DNA of 35,162 nt from Candidatus Doudnabacteria bacterium RIFCSPHIGHO2_02_FULL_42_25 (GCA_001777665.1 MFEQ01000001.1:1-35162); one strand, 5' to 3'; counted from the first letter of the stretch, positions 15,739 to 23,813 are shown. The notes: generated by a model not told the origin, from the letters alone. Numbers and translations are program-made.

Positions 15739-17511
15739 TTATTCTTTAGTAACTCTGATGACCTCTTCGACAGTCGTGACTCCTGCTAAGGCTTTCAGGA
15801 TCCCGTCTTGCTGCATTGAGATAAATTTTTCATCTTTAACTGCGACTTCTTGAATTTTAATGGCTGGCGTGCGGTCATTAATCAACTCTTGAATTTTTTT
15901 GCTAACAACCAACATTTCGTGGATACCAATTCGGCCTTTATATCCTGAATTACCACAAACTGGACAGCCTCGGCCCATATAAACTTTCGTATTTTTGATA
16001 TCATATCCTTTATATTCTTCCGCATCGACATTGGCTAAATGTTCCGTAATAAATTTCTGGACCGCTTCGCTCGGCTTGGTTTCAGTTCGACATTTATCAC
16101 AAATTCTGCGGACCAACCGCTGGGCACCGACGAGGTTGAGGGATGCGGTAAGCAAGAACGGTTCAATTCCCATGTCCACCAATCGCGGAATAGCGCCAAC
16201 TGCGCTATTCGTGTGCAGGGTCGAAAACACCAAGTGTCCGGTCAAAGCAGAATTAACTGCCAGTTCGGCTGTTTCGCGGTCACGGATTTCACCAACCATG
16301 ATAATATTTGGATCTTGGCGTAAAATTGAACGCAACCCAGAAGCAAACGTCAGCCCAATTTCTGGTCGAACCTGGGCTTGATTCACTCCATCAATGAAGT
16401 ACTCGACCGGGTCCTCTAGAGTCACGATATTCACCCCGGGCTTATTCAGAATGCTTAAAATTGCATAGAGAGTGGTTGATTTACCACTACCGGTCGGCCC
16501 AGTAATCAAAAACATTCCGTGGGGCTTGAGAATCGTGCTTTTCACCGCCTCGAGCCTTCGTCCCATGACGCCGAGTTCTTCCAGGGTCGGAGCGCCCATC
16601 GATTTATCTAAAATTCTCAAAACAACTTTCTCCCCGACCACGGTCGGGAATGTCGAAACACGAAAATCGATAGGTTTACTTTCTAAATTTATATGAAATC
16701 GTCCATCTTGAGGAAGCCTTTGTTCGTCGATTTTCAGGTTCGACAAAATTTTAATCCGGGAAACAATCGCACTGTGGACCGATTTCGGAAGAATTAAAGA
16801 ACTATGCAGCACTCCATCAACCCGGTAACGAACTCTTAAATCTTCTTCAGAGGGTTCAACATGAATATCAGAGGCTCTAGCTTCAATCGCGTGGCGGATA
16901 ACAACATCTACAATTTTTGAAATCGGAGCTTCGTCGGATAACTTCTGCTCACCATTATCTGATTTCGTTGGTCGTTTATATTCGGCTGCAACTTTTTCTC
17001 GGGCTTCTTTCTCGACTACTTCTTTTAAGGCCTGAGAAACTTCTGTGCTGACTGAAGCGACGACTGATGAAGCGGCATGGAAACTGATCAGAGAAGTAAT
17101 ATAGACTTCGAGTCGGAAATTATGCTTTTGGGCTAAAAATTCTAAGGCCTGAATGGCCGCCAGGTCAGTCGGGTCAGTAACAGCAACTTTTAAAATATCA
17201 TCTTCCTTTTCAAACGGCACAACTTTATATGTGCTAATCGTATCTTTCGAAACTATCTCCAGCAGGTCTTTGGCAATGCTTTTTCCTCGAAGATCGATAT
17301 ACGGCAGGTTAAAAAAAAGCCCACGGGCGCGAGTCAGATCTTCTTCAGTTAGGTATTTCTCGCTTACTAAAAAGTCAAAGAGGTTGCGGTTGGAGCTGCT
17401 GGCTTCTGCCCGAGCCTTGATCAGATTTTCCCTGGAGATGAATTTTTTTTCCGACAAGAACTCTTCAAAACTCAAGGTTTTCTCTAGGGTGTTAACTGCT
17501 GCTTCTGCCAT
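15739..17511 (-). CDS. pilB: Pilus extension ATPase
   Basis: PilB powers pilus polymerisation. The 590-residue protein has an N-terminal T2SSE_N domain (about residues 10-150). The catalytic domain includes RASDIHVEPSEEDLRVRYRVDG, Walker A GPTGSGKST at 338-346, IVTLEDPVEYF, the Asp-box LRSILRQDPNIIMVGEIRD and the His-box TGHLVFSTLHTN. A zinc-binding tetracysteine module, CDKC ... CPVCG, lies near residues 469-513. All motor motifs are intact. It precedes the receiver gene by one base. Confidence 0.97.
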   Translation of the reverse strand: MAEAAVNTLEKTLSFEEFLSEKKFISRENLIKARAEASSSNRNLFDFLVSEKYLTEEDLTRARGLFFNLPYIDLRGKSIAKDLLEIVSKDTISTYKVVPFEKEDDILKVAVTDPTDLAAIQALEFLAQKHNFRLEVYITSLISFHAASSVVASVSTEVSQALKEVVEKEAREKVAAEYKRPTKSDNGEQKLSDEAPISKIVDVVIRHAIEARASDIHVEPSEEDLRVRYRVDGVLHSSLILPKSVHSAIVSRIKILSNLKIDEQRLPQDGRFHINLESKPIDFRVSTFPTVVGEKVVLRILDKSMGAPTLEELGVMGRRLEAVKSTILKPHGMFLITGPTGSGKSTTLYAILSILNKPGVNIVTLEDPVEYFIDGVNQAQVRPEIGLTFASGLRSILRQDPNIIMVGEIRDRETAELAVNSALTGHLVFSTLHTNSAVGAIPRLVDMGIEPFLLTASLNLVGAQRLVRRICDKCRTETKPSEAVQKFITEHLANVDAEEYKGYDIKNTKVYMGRGCPVCGNSGYKGRIGIHEMLVVSKKIQELINDRTPAIKIQEVAVKDEKFISMQQDGILKALAGVTTVEEVIRVTKE

Positions 17512-17512
17512 T

Positions 17513-17821
17513 TTAATAGCGATTAAAAGGATCTGGTCGGCCGAGTTGGTTGGCGATATCTAGTGGAGTGTAGCCGCGAAGTTGAGTGTATTCAGGGTTT
17601 TGCAAAACCCCACTGTCAAAAGTCTTACTAGCTGGAAACACCGGAGGAGCTTGAAAAGAACCGGTAGCATCGTTGTCACGGCCACTGTTTGTAACGGGAG
17701 TTATCAAATCAGCTTCAGGAGATGAACCACCACTAAGATTACTCCAGACTAAGATACCAACACTCAAGAGTATGGTTACGACGATGAGAATAATATAAAT
17801 TTTCCTTTTTTTCGGATCCAT
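17513..17821 (-). CDS. Small membrane protein in the PilP position
   Basis: This 102-residue protein has a basic N-terminus and one membrane helix (IYIILIVVTILLSVGILVWSNL, residues 8-29). A Pro/Ser-rich linker follows, then a C-terminal GRPDPFNRY. The DPF ending and its place after pilM-N-O recall PilP, which is normally a lipoprotein linking the PilNO complex to the secretin. A lipobox is absent, consistent with a lineage lacking an outer membrane. The homology is not certain. Confidence 0.6.
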   Translation of the reverse strand: MDPKKRKIYIILIVVTILLSVGILVWSNLSGGSSPEADLITPVTNSGRDNDATGSFQAPPVFPASKTFDSGVLQNPEYTQLRGYTPLDIANQLGRPDPFNRY

Positions 17822-18376
17822 TTATTTCTGGTAGTAAGTGTTTAATTTAATTTGATAAATCAAAATCGGAGTGGAGTTACTCTGGTCGCCCAAATTATTA
17901 GCTGCGAGTGTGATATTCGTGACATCCATTAACCGCAGATGGAGCTGAATTTTAGTAATAAAATCTTTAAGTTGAGGATACGTGCCGGAAGCACTAAAGC
18001 TGATTCCGACCGGTTGGACAGCATTAACTGCACTAATTTTAGTCGCACTATCCACAATTTGAATTTCACTTAAAACGATGGCACTTTGTCCGGCTAAACT
18101 TTCGATATTCGCCAAAAGATTCGGGACGTCCGGCTCTTTCGCTGGTAAAAACTGGTCAATGTTCGAGGGATTGGAGGCTTGTTGATTATATTTCTCTATA
18201 AAATCCTTAGTGGAATCTAGGGTATCTTGTAACTGTTGATTTTCGGTTTGAGCCAAATTCAAGGCCATTTGTTGAGACGAATAATTCGGCCAAACTGTAT
18301 TATAAAGATAATAGCCACTTGCTAAACAAGCTAAGGTCAGGATAATCGCGTATAAACTTTTGGATTGAATAGACAT
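17822..18376 (-). CDS. pilO: PilO-like pilus alignment protein
   Basis: This 184-residue bitopic membrane protein has a short cytoplasmic start and a membrane helix at residues 8-28. A coiled-coil stretch follows (about 32-66), then a periplasmic-side ferredoxin-like domain containing GISFSASGTYPQLKDFITKIQLHLRLMDV. That is a PilO hallmark. It lies between pilN and the PilP-position gene, each directly adjacent. PilO pairs with PilN to connect the motor side with the pilus channel. Confidence 0.85.
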   Translation of the reverse strand: MSIQSKSLYAIILTLACLASGYYLYNTVWPNYSSQQMALNLAQTENQQLQDTLDSTKDFIEKYNQQASNPSNIDQFLPAKEPDVPNLLANIESLAGQSAIVLSEIQIVDSATKISAVNAVQPVGISFSASGTYPQLKDFITKIQLHLRLMDVTNITLAANNLGDQSNSTPILIYQIKLNTYYQK

Positions 18377-18949
18377 TTATTTAGTGTATATTTTTGGAAT
18401 CACATTCATATCAATGGAAAAAGAATAAACCTTTCCCGATCCAGCTGCGGCCTTAGCTGATCCATCGCTGACTGACAACAACTTTACGTTCTGAAAATTT
18501 TCAGAAGTCGATAAACCTAAAATCAATTTGCCTAAATCTGTATAAGTTGGAACGTTGCCTTCGAGATGAATTTTGTTATTGTCCTTATTAAAATCGGCTG
18601 CGAAATATCTGGATTTAATAAAAGTATATTTTTCTAATTCTTCAAGTAATGGGGTGGTCAAGGTGTGCTTTTCGAGGAGCATGGAAGCATTGGCCAACTT
18701 CGCTTGCAGGCTTTTTGCAGCATCCAGCTCTTTCGAAACCTTGTTGATGCTTATTTGCAGCTCATTATTCTCTTCCAATACTTCCGCCGTTTGTTTTTCA
18801 GTGGTTTTTGTCAACAAATACAGGAGGACATTACCAGCGACCAGTGCAATGAAAATTATCACAACCAAAGTCACGAACATCGAAGTTCGCTGTGTCGAAG
18901 CGACAGTGGTATCTTTTATCTGGCTTTGTAATAAATTTATATCTGTCAT
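18377..18949 (-). CDS. pilN: PilN-like pilus alignment protein
   Basis: I choose MTDINLLQSQI (ATG at 18949) as the start because PilN proteins begin with the INLL motif that binds PilM, giving 190 residues. A membrane helix follows (about residues 23-46), then a coiled coil (about 47-90) and a fold ending YSFSIDMNV. The start lies five bases after the pilM stop. It is adjacent to pilO. Confidence 0.87.
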   Translation of the reverse strand: MTDINLLQSQIKDTTVASTQRTSMFVTLVVIIFIALVAGNVLLYLLTKTTEKQTAEVLEENNELQISINKVSKELDAAKSLQAKLANASMLLEKHTLTTPLLEELEKYTFIKSRYFAADFNKDNNKIHLEGNVPTYTDLGKLILGLSTSENFQNVKLLSVSDGSAKAAAGSGKVYSFSIDMNVIPKIYTK

Positions 18950-18953
18950 TTTT

Positions 18954-19997
18954 TTATGAGTGGCGCATAGCCAGACCCATTGCAACCGCTAAATTAAGCC
19001 CCAAAGGTTCAATCACAGCTTTAAGTTTGTCAGGGGCGACGACGTGAGACCATGGATTGGCTGAAACCAGGGGTTTGCCTAATGTACTTAAATATTCTTT
19101 CAAATTCGGAAGTCTCGAACCTCCCCCACTGATGATGACCTTATCAATTGTTCGGCCCCGACTTTCAAACAAGTTAATTAATTGTCCCGCTTCGTTCCGG
19201 ATAATATCTAGGATCGGTCGCATGACTTGAGGCAGTTGAGTGTTTCCAGAGAGCCCGAAATCTTTTTTGAACTGTTCGGCGCGGTTATAGTTGACTGATA
19301 AGCTCTTGGCTAAAGTCAGAGTAATCGAATCGCCACCAATGTTCAAATTTTTCGACAACCGCAGATACCCGTTTTCGACTAAATTAACTGAAGTACTTTT
19401 CGCTCCGATATCTATTAAAATACAATTCACCGAATCTTCGCCCACCAACGACCTTATCAGAGCCAGCGCTTCGATCTCAATGGCCGAAGCTTCTAATCCG
19501 CATAATTTAAAAAGCTGAATGTAATTGTTAATAACGACCGAGGGGACGGCTGTGAGTAAGACTTTAATTTTTTCTGGGAGGTTTGCACCAAGGCCAATAT
19601 CCTTTTTAGTTTTTTTTTCATCAATTACGCTCCAGGATAGAGCAACTTCTGACAGAGGCAAAGGAACGTATTTTTTCGCTTCAAATTCTACAGCTTTTTT
19701 CAATTCGTCATCGGGAATTTTCGGGAGTTCAATCACAGAAGTGAACACCGAGTTATTGGGCAGTGATGCCACAACTTTATTCGTCGTTACTCCAGCTCTG
19801 CGCATCAGTTCTGTTAAAACTTCCGCAACTGGTTTAATGACTGCGGAACTCTCCTTGTTCGCGATCTGGTAAGAGACATTGACTATCCCATAAGTTTCCA
19901 GCACAAATCGATCATTATCAGGTCGCAATTGGACGATTTTGATATTGGAAGAACCAATATCCAATCCTAGCTGGCTTTTAGTTTTACTGAATAGCAT
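18954..19997 (-). CDS. pilM: PilM actin-like pilus assembly ATPase
   Basis: This 347-residue cytoplasmic protein has an FtsA/actin fold. The phosphate-1 motif is LGLDIGSSNIKIVQL (residues 10-24), the second nucleotide-binding loop includes CILIDIGAKSTSVNLVENG, and the adenosine motif is VIISGGGSRLPNL. PilM binds the INLL tail of PilN. It is the first gene of the pilus operon and lies 70 bp from the promoter at 20067-20095. Confidence 0.95.
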   Translation of the reverse strand: MLFSKTKSQLGLDIGSSNIKIVQLRPDNDRFVLETYGIVNVSYQIANKESSAVIKPVAEVLTELMRRAGVTTNKVVASLPNNSVFTSVIELPKIPDDELKKAVEFEAKKYVPLPLSEVALSWSVIDEKKTKKDIGLGANLPEKIKVLLTAVPSVVINNYIQLFKLCGLEASAIEIEALALIRSLVGEDSVNCILIDIGAKSTSVNLVENGYLRLSKNLNIGGDSITLTLAKSLSVNYNRAEQFKKDFGLSGNTQLPQVMRPILDIIRNEAGQLINLFESRGRTIDKVIISGGGSRLPNLKEYLSTLGKPLVSANPWSHVVAPDKLKAVIEPLGLNLAVAMGLAMRHS

Positions 19998-20066
19998 CTT
20001 TTACTCTATTTTTATTGCCCTCTCTTTTTCTATTTGATTTCTTCTCGAATATCAGTTCGCAAATCA

Positions 20067-20095
20067 ATTATAGTGAAATTTAAGCAATACGTCAA
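20067..20095 (-). promoter_or_regulatory. Promoter of the pilus operon
   Basis: On the minus strand TTGACG, 17 bp, TATAAT. Transcription would start near 20060, about 60 nt before pilM. It is the only strong promoter I find ahead of pilM and probably drives the whole run of closely spaced genes. Confidence 0.75.
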
Positions 20096-20118
20096 ATGAT
20101 AAGTAAATTCAGATTAAA

Positions 20119-20233
20119 ACTCCCCTCTCCTTGAGAGGAGAGGGGTCGGGGGTGAGGTAGATTTCTCAACATATTTGCAATCTACCCCACCCTTAATCCC
20201 TCCCCTTTCAAGGGGGGGAAATTCTAATATGAA
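20119..20233. repeat. Composite palindromic repeat, copy 2
   Basis: The order is the same as in the copy at 4446-4580: hairpin CCCCTCTCC-TTGA-GGAGAGGGG, then GGGGTGAGGTAGATT, whose complement AATCTACCCCACCC lies about 25 nt further on, then a second hairpin and AAATTCTAAT. It fills much of the 300-bp gap between the pilM promoter and the PIN gene. No gene is seen in that gap. Confidence 0.8.
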
Positions 20234-20298
20234 GCAAAATCTACCGAACAAAAAAGACTTTTCAACACCCTAGGCTGACATTTCGGGTAAGGGTTAGG

Positions 20299-20736
20299 TT
20301 AATTGCGAAATTCTTCTATAAATTCTTTCGGTTTCATAATGGCCAGGGCTTTTTCTTTCGCTAGATTTATTATTCCGGAATTAAAAAATTCATTATCTAG
20401 TGTTATAAGAAAGTCGCTGTGTTTTAAGGCAGAAGCTAAAATTGGAGCATCGATTTTGGAAATGTATTTTTCTGCTTGTTTTTCTTCTTTTTTAGCCGGA
20501 TTAGGCAATATGGTTATTTGAGCCATGCCTAAAATTAAAAATAACTGATTTTGTAGGTTGGGTTGATCGGCGAACTTATTCTTTAAGGTTTTCTGAATCT
20601 CGCTTAAACCATATTCGTTGGTTTGAAGCTCGAAATCGTCCTTCAACGTATTGATAATATAAAAGCTCCCTCCGGTCGTAGAAAGGAGGGAGGAAATAAT
20701 TACGCTAGAATCTAGAAATATAACTGGCTTAGCCAT
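20299..20736 (-). CDS. PIN-domain ribonuclease toxin
   Basis: This 145-residue protein has a PIN fold: VIFLDSSVIISSL at the N-terminus (D9), a central acidic residue, and DAPILASALKHSDFLITLDNEFF with further metal-binding aspartates. PIN toxins cleave RNA using Mg2+ or Mn2+. It overlaps a short upstream gene (20729-20902) by 8 bp, the usual layout of an antitoxin-toxin pair. Translational coupling is likely. Confidence 0.88.
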   Translation of the reverse strand: MAKPVIFLDSSVIISSLLSTTGGSFYIINTLKDDFELQTNEYGLSEIQKTLKNKFADQPNLQNQLFLILGMAQITILPNPAKKEEKQAEKYISKIDAPILASALKHSDFLITLDNEFFNSGIINLAKEKALAIMKPKEFIEEFRN

Positions 20737-20902
20737 AAACCTCTTTATAAGTCTGGGCTCTGGCTTTTTTGAGTGCTGGCTTTATTTTCTTCCAATTCTG
20801 CTCATCAATTTCAAAATCCGGCCGCTGCGATACGGCACTCTTGAGCAAAGAAATCTCTGCTTCTAGCTTTTGGATTTTCTTCTTAACGGCAATCTTATTC
20901 AT
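20729..20902 (-). CDS. Antitoxin of the PIN pair, 57 residues
   Basis: The frame MNKIAVKKKIQKLEAEISLL continues as a charged helical protein that includes NWKKIKPALKKARAQTYKEVYG. It is too short for common ORF cutoffs. It starts with a probable coiled coil, and its stop overlaps the PIN start (ATGGCTAA). A promoter (TTGACT, 17 bp, TACTAT) at 20909-20937 places the transcript start close to the ATG, so the mRNA may be leaderless. No known antitoxin family is evident. Confidence 0.75.
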   Translation of the reverse strand: MNKIAVKKKIQKLEAEISLLKSAVSQRPDFEIDEQNWKKIKPALKKARAQTYKEVYG

Positions 20903-20908
20903 ATTTTT

Positions 20909-20937
20909 ATAGTAACCGATCGTTTAGGTCAAGTCAA
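20909..20937 (-). promoter_or_regulatory. Promoter of the PIN toxin-antitoxin pair
   Basis: TTGACT and TACTAT on the minus strand are 17 bp apart. The predicted start lies within a few bases of the antitoxin ATG, so there is no room for a ribosome binding site. Confidence 0.65.
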
Positions 20938-20977
20938 CGAGCAGACCTGCTCCGTACTAATTTTTGATTGCTTATCT

Positions 20978-21053
20978 TGGTGGACCGCACCGGGCTCGAA
21001 CCGGTCACCTCCGCGTTGCAAACGCGGCGCTCTACCAAATGAGCTAGCGGCCC
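20978..21053 (-). tRNA. tRNA-Ala (anticodon TGC)
   Basis: The minus strand gives a 76-nt cloverleaf. The acceptor stem pairs GGGCCGC with GCGGTCC, the anticodon stem CCGCG/CGCGG encloses TTTGCAA with anticodon TGC, and the T arm has GGTTCGAGCC. The CCA end is encoded. It lies 21 bp after the small membrane protein gene and may be transcribed with it. Confidence 0.97.
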
Positions 21054-21074
21054 TCAAATCCCTCTAAGCTTACC

Positions 21075-21326
21075 TTATCTGGAGCCGCCGAACAAGTGCC
21101 CAAAGGGGCTGACAATTGCTCCCATAAATCCAAAGATATAGAGTAAGGATAAGATGATGATCAATAACCCGAGCAAGCGATACATTGAGTATGTCCCCGC
21201 ACCAAAGCCGCCTTTAAGATACTTTTCAGCCCAATCCATCGTGCCTAAGTTTTCCGTGAGGCCCACCGAATACCTGATCAGGAGAAATCCTATAATTATC
21301 CAAATAATTCCGTAGAATATACGCAT
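21075..21326 (-). CDS. Small membrane protein with two helices
   Basis: This 83-residue protein is predicted to have membrane helices at about residues 2-21 (IFYGIIWIIIGFLLIRYSVG) and 49-72 (YRLLGLLIIILSLLYIFGFMGAIV), with a short polar loop between. I do not recognise the family. It is upstream of tRNA-Ala on the same strand. Confidence 0.6.
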   Translation of the reverse strand: MRIFYGIIWIIIGFLLIRYSVGLTENLGTMDWAEKYLKGGFGAGTYSMYRLLGLLIIILSLLYIFGFMGAIVSPFGHLFGGSR

Positions 21327-21382
21327 ATAGGTATTTTACAGTTCACTCAAAATTTGGTAAAGTATTGGGGCTAATTTCATGA

Positions 21383-21448
21383 GGGCGACTAGCGATGCTA
21401 TCCTTACTAGCATCGACCTGATAATGACCAAGGTCATTTCGTCGCTTT
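21383..21448 (+). pseudogene. Decayed tRNA-Ile-like copy upstream of tRNA-Ile
   Basis: GGGCGACTAGC is identical to the first 11 bases of the intact tRNA-Ile, and CTGATAATGACCAAGGTC resembles its anticodon arm. The ends GGGCGAC and GTCGCTT can still pair with G-U wobbles. A perfect hairpin, GATGCTA/TAGCATC, replaces the D arm and no T arm is left. It looks like an old duplicate of the gene 30 bp downstream. Confidence 0.6.
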
Positions 21449-21476
21449 ACTTTATTAAAAATAGTCTATGGCTGAT

Positions 21477-21553
21477 GGGCGACTAGCTCAGGTGGTTAGA
21501 GCGCGTCACTGATAATGACGAGGTCGATGGTTCGAGTCCATCGTCGCCCACCA
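21477..21553 (+). tRNA. tRNA-Ile (anticodon GAT)
   Basis: This is a 77-nt cloverleaf. The acceptor stem pairs GGGCGAC with GTCGCCC, the anticodon loop CTGATAA contains GAT, the T arm has GGTTCGAGTCC, and CCA is encoded. It is flanked on both sides by partial copies and followed by a terminator hairpin. Confidence 0.97.
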
Positions 21554-21560
21554 GCTTTAG

Positions 21561-21603
21561 AGTATTACGAGGTCAGAGGTTTCGGTCCAATCGTCGCCCA
21601 CCA
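21561..21603 (+). pseudogene. Partial 3' copy of tRNA-Ile
   Basis: The last 14 bases, ATCGTCGCCCACCA, are an exact direct repeat of the tRNA-Ile 3' end (21540-21553). The preceding ATTACGAGGTCAGAGG is a diverged anticodon/T-arm region. It may be a remnant of unequal recombination, or a former attachment-site duplication. Confidence 0.65.
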
Positions 21604-21633
21604 AAAAACTACGTATCAAACTACGTAGTTTTT
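21604..21633 (+). terminator. Terminator after tRNA-Ile
   Basis: AAAAACTACGT pairs perfectly with ACGTAGTTTTT around an eight-base loop. The T-rich end works on the plus strand and the A-rich arm makes it bidirectional, so it could also serve the convergent gene ending at 21647. Confidence 0.75.
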
Positions 21634-21646
21634 GATTTATAACGGA

Positions 21647-22552
21647 TTATTGTAATTTGGCCAATTCTTGGTCTAATGAATGAACCGCGATATCCCGATA
21701 TCGTTTAAGCGTAGGATGATCGAGATCTAATAATTTTAAGCTGGCTAATATAGATTCTATTTGTTCGAGATCAAACATTTTTGCCGATGACTTCTTCCCT
21801 TTCTTTTCGGTATAGACGTCTTTGTGTTGATAATGCTTTATGCTTAAAAATAATTTACGCACTGTAGTAACTATATATTGCTCTACCTCCCCATTGATCA
21901 TTTCTAATGCTAATTCTTTCTTATCTGACACCTCGTCTTTTATAATCCCCTCTCCTTTTTCTAAATATCCAGTGAGTATCTTCACATACTGGTCTAATGG
22001 GATATGTCCTTTACGTAGTTCCTGAATAAAATTCTTCAAAATTAAACTAAACTCCGGAGTGGATAACAAAGCCATTTTAATCTGCTCTGGCGGCAGAGTA
22101 TCACGCTTCGCAGGCTTCTTTCTGGATTTTAGGCGCTCCTTTAGCAAATCTTCGCTTTCGGGTGCGTGCAAGGCATGGTGATGTCTTTCCCAATGATTCC
22201 GAAAAATTACCTCATCATCTGTTTCTTGAGGAAAAGAAGAGATGTGTGATGCTTCATAATTTTGAGGTTCTATGACTAGAATAAGGCCTTGAGATTCGCT
22301 AGGTTCTAAATCGTGAACCTTGCCCCGTCCAGACCTCTTCCTCTGATCCATTATTGTTTCGGCTTTGGTCCAGTGTCTTTCAATAAAACTAGGAGAAATT
22401 GATAAAGTCGCTAACCCCTCTCTAAAATGAAAGCCTTCAGTATTTATATGTTCAAAATCTTTAAGAAGAGTACCATGATAAAAATACTTTCGTTCAAGCT
22501 TGGATTGCTCTTTAGATTCATGCCGAAACCCATATTCTCTTTCCATGTCCAA
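21647..22552 (-). CDS. Hypothetical 301-residue cytoplasmic protein
   Basis: I do not recognise the family. It is soluble and highly charged, with no signal peptide. The N-terminal part contains KYFYHGTLLKDFEHINTEGF, then ATLSISPSF and LILVIEP. This vaguely resembles the HGT/H-Y-E arrangement of ADP-ribosyltransferase folds. The C-terminal two thirds look all-helical with many Lys and Glu. A catalytic role is only a suggestion. It lies 12 bp upstream-facing from the sortase pair on the same strand but is downstream of it in transcription. Confidence 0.6.
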   Translation of the reverse strand: MDMEREYGFRHESKEQSKLERKYFYHGTLLKDFEHINTEGFHFREGLATLSISPSFIERHWTKAETIMDQRKRSGRGKVHDLEPSESQGLILVIEPQNYEASHISSFPQETDDEVIFRNHWERHHHALHAPESEDLLKERLKSRKKPAKRDTLPPEQIKMALLSTPEFSLILKNFIQELRKGHIPLDQYVKILTGYLEKGEGIIKDEVSDKKELALEMINGEVEQYIVTTVRKLFLSIKHYQHKDVYTEKKGKKSSAKMFDLEQIESILASLKLLDLDHPTLKRYRDIAVHSLDQELAKLQ

Positions 22553-22563
22553 ATTATATACAT

Positions 22564-23130
22564 CTATTGCAAAGTTGCATAGACAACCAAATTATCCGAA
22601 TAACGGCCTTTGAGGGCACTATAAGTTCCACTACAAGTTATCAATCGCAAGCCAGGATAGCTTAAACTGCCGTAAACTTTTTCCGTGGGAAACTGATCCT
22701 GCTTATAAGTTTCTATACTCTCAACTTTAAACGTGGTCGTGCTTCCGTCTTCTCGGTCAATAACAATCTCGTCTCCGATTTTAACTTTGTTTAAATCATA
22801 AAACACAGCGCGTCCGGTAATTGCATCTTTGTGTCCGACCATCACTGCTGGTCCGATATAACCCGGGCTTGGAGAGTATTTATACCACCCGACTTCAGAA
22901 ACATTTTTTGGGACTTCGATGGTTTGGTCAGCATTTAGCCCCAGCTCCCCTACCGCAGCATCAACATTGATACTGGGAATTTTTATTTTTATCGGTTTAG
23001 AGAGCGAGGGATCGGTCTCAATAGCTGCCGTCGGAATTCGCGGACTCAAATCCAAAAACTGGCTAAGTAGAACAAAGCCACCGGCAATTATTAGTACTCC
23101 AGAGATTAAATAGATAATTCTTTTGGTCAC
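22564..23130 (-). CDS. Class E/F-type sortase
   Basis: Sortases are membrane transpeptidases that attach proteins to the cell envelope or to each other. This 188-residue protein has an N-terminal membrane helix (residues 5-24) and the catalytic triad H100 (VMVGHKD), C166 (LITCSG) and R176 (KGRYSDNLVVYA). The overall length and the LITC motif fit the compact class E/F group. It follows a second sortase with a 4-bp gap. Confidence 0.93.
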   Translation of the reverse strand: MTKRIIYLISGVLIIAGGFVLLSQFLDLSPRIPTAAIETDPSLSKPIKIKIPSINVDAAVGELGLNADQTIEVPKNVSEVGWYKYSPSPGYIGPAVMVGHKDAITGRAVFYDLNKVKIGDEIVIDREDGSTTTFKVESIETYKQDQFPTEKVYGSLSYPGLRLITCSGTYSALKGRYSDNLVVYATLQ

Positions 23131-23134
23131 CCAT

Positions 23135-23746
23135 TTAGTTTACTACAGAAGCATAAACAACTAAATTGTGACTATATCTAGCGGTTTTTGGATCGTATTT
23201 CCCATCACAGGTAATGATGCGGAGGCTCGATGGACCGGTTGTCGCATAGACTTTATCCCAGGGAAAAGTCATATCTTGGGCATAAGATTCTAGTTTGTCG
23301 ACTTGATAAGTTACGATCTTCCCGTCATCTCGTTTGGCATAAATCAAATCCCCGGGGACTAGTTTTTTGAGATTCCAAAACACCCCTGGGCCAGACATCG
23401 AATCGAGGTGTCCCGTGACCAAAGCTGTACCCGCTTCTCCAAACTTCGGCCCTGATTTATACCATGCCGCTTTGTTTGGATTAGCTGGAACCAAGAGTTC
23501 CTGATTTTTTCCCAAAGTAGTTTTGTCTAATGGAATATCGAGATTAATTGCTTCAATGCTAAGACCTCGAACTTCAGCTGCTTTTGGTAGCCGTTCCCTA
23601 ACTGTGACTTCTGGACTAATCACTGTCGTCATCGTCGCTGCTAATTGCGGGATTATTAGTCGATTTTCGGCAAATGATTGCTGTTTATGAGGTGTTGTAA
23701 ATACTCCCAGCACAACTAGTCCAACCAGTATAGTCAATTTGTACAT
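23135..23746 (-). CDS. Class E/F-type sortase, first of two
   Basis: This 203-residue sortase has a short N-terminal membrane helix (residues 4-16) and the triad H113 (LVTGHLDS), C180 (RIITCDG) and R190 (TARYSHNLVVYA). A perfect 13-bp hairpin with a T-run ends three bases before its ATG, so either the mRNA begins at or near the start codon or it depends on readthrough from the pilin gene upstream. Having two sortases in tandem suggests two substrates or a polymerising step. Confidence 0.93.
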   Translation of the reverse strand: MYKLTILVGLVVLGVFTTPHKQQSFAENRLIIPQLAATMTTVISPEVTVRERLPKAAEVRGLSIEAINLDIPLDKTTLGKNQELLVPANPNKAAWYKSGPKFGEAGTALVTGHLDSMSGPGVFWNLKKLVPGDLIYAKRDDGKIVTYQVDKLESYAQDMTFPWDKVYATTGPSSLRIITCDGKYDPKTARYSHNLVVYASVVN

Positions 23747-23748
23747 TA

Positions 23749-23783
23749 AAAATATCCAGGATTAATTCATTCCTGGATATTTT
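23749..23783 (-). terminator. Hairpin between pilin and sortase genes
   Basis: AAAATATCCAGGA (23749-23761) and TCCTGGATATTTT (23771-23783) form a perfect 13-bp stem. On the minus strand it ends in a T-run right at the sortase start codon. It is probably the pilin terminator, possibly leaky so that sortase is made at lower level. Confidence 0.75.
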
Positions 23784-23813
23784 AACTAAGTAGTATTTTT
23801 ATGCAAGCAATCC

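Noticed and set aside
15995..16381. Plus-strand ORFs opposite pilB and other pilus genes
   Set aside because: They are antisense shadows of well-supported genes.
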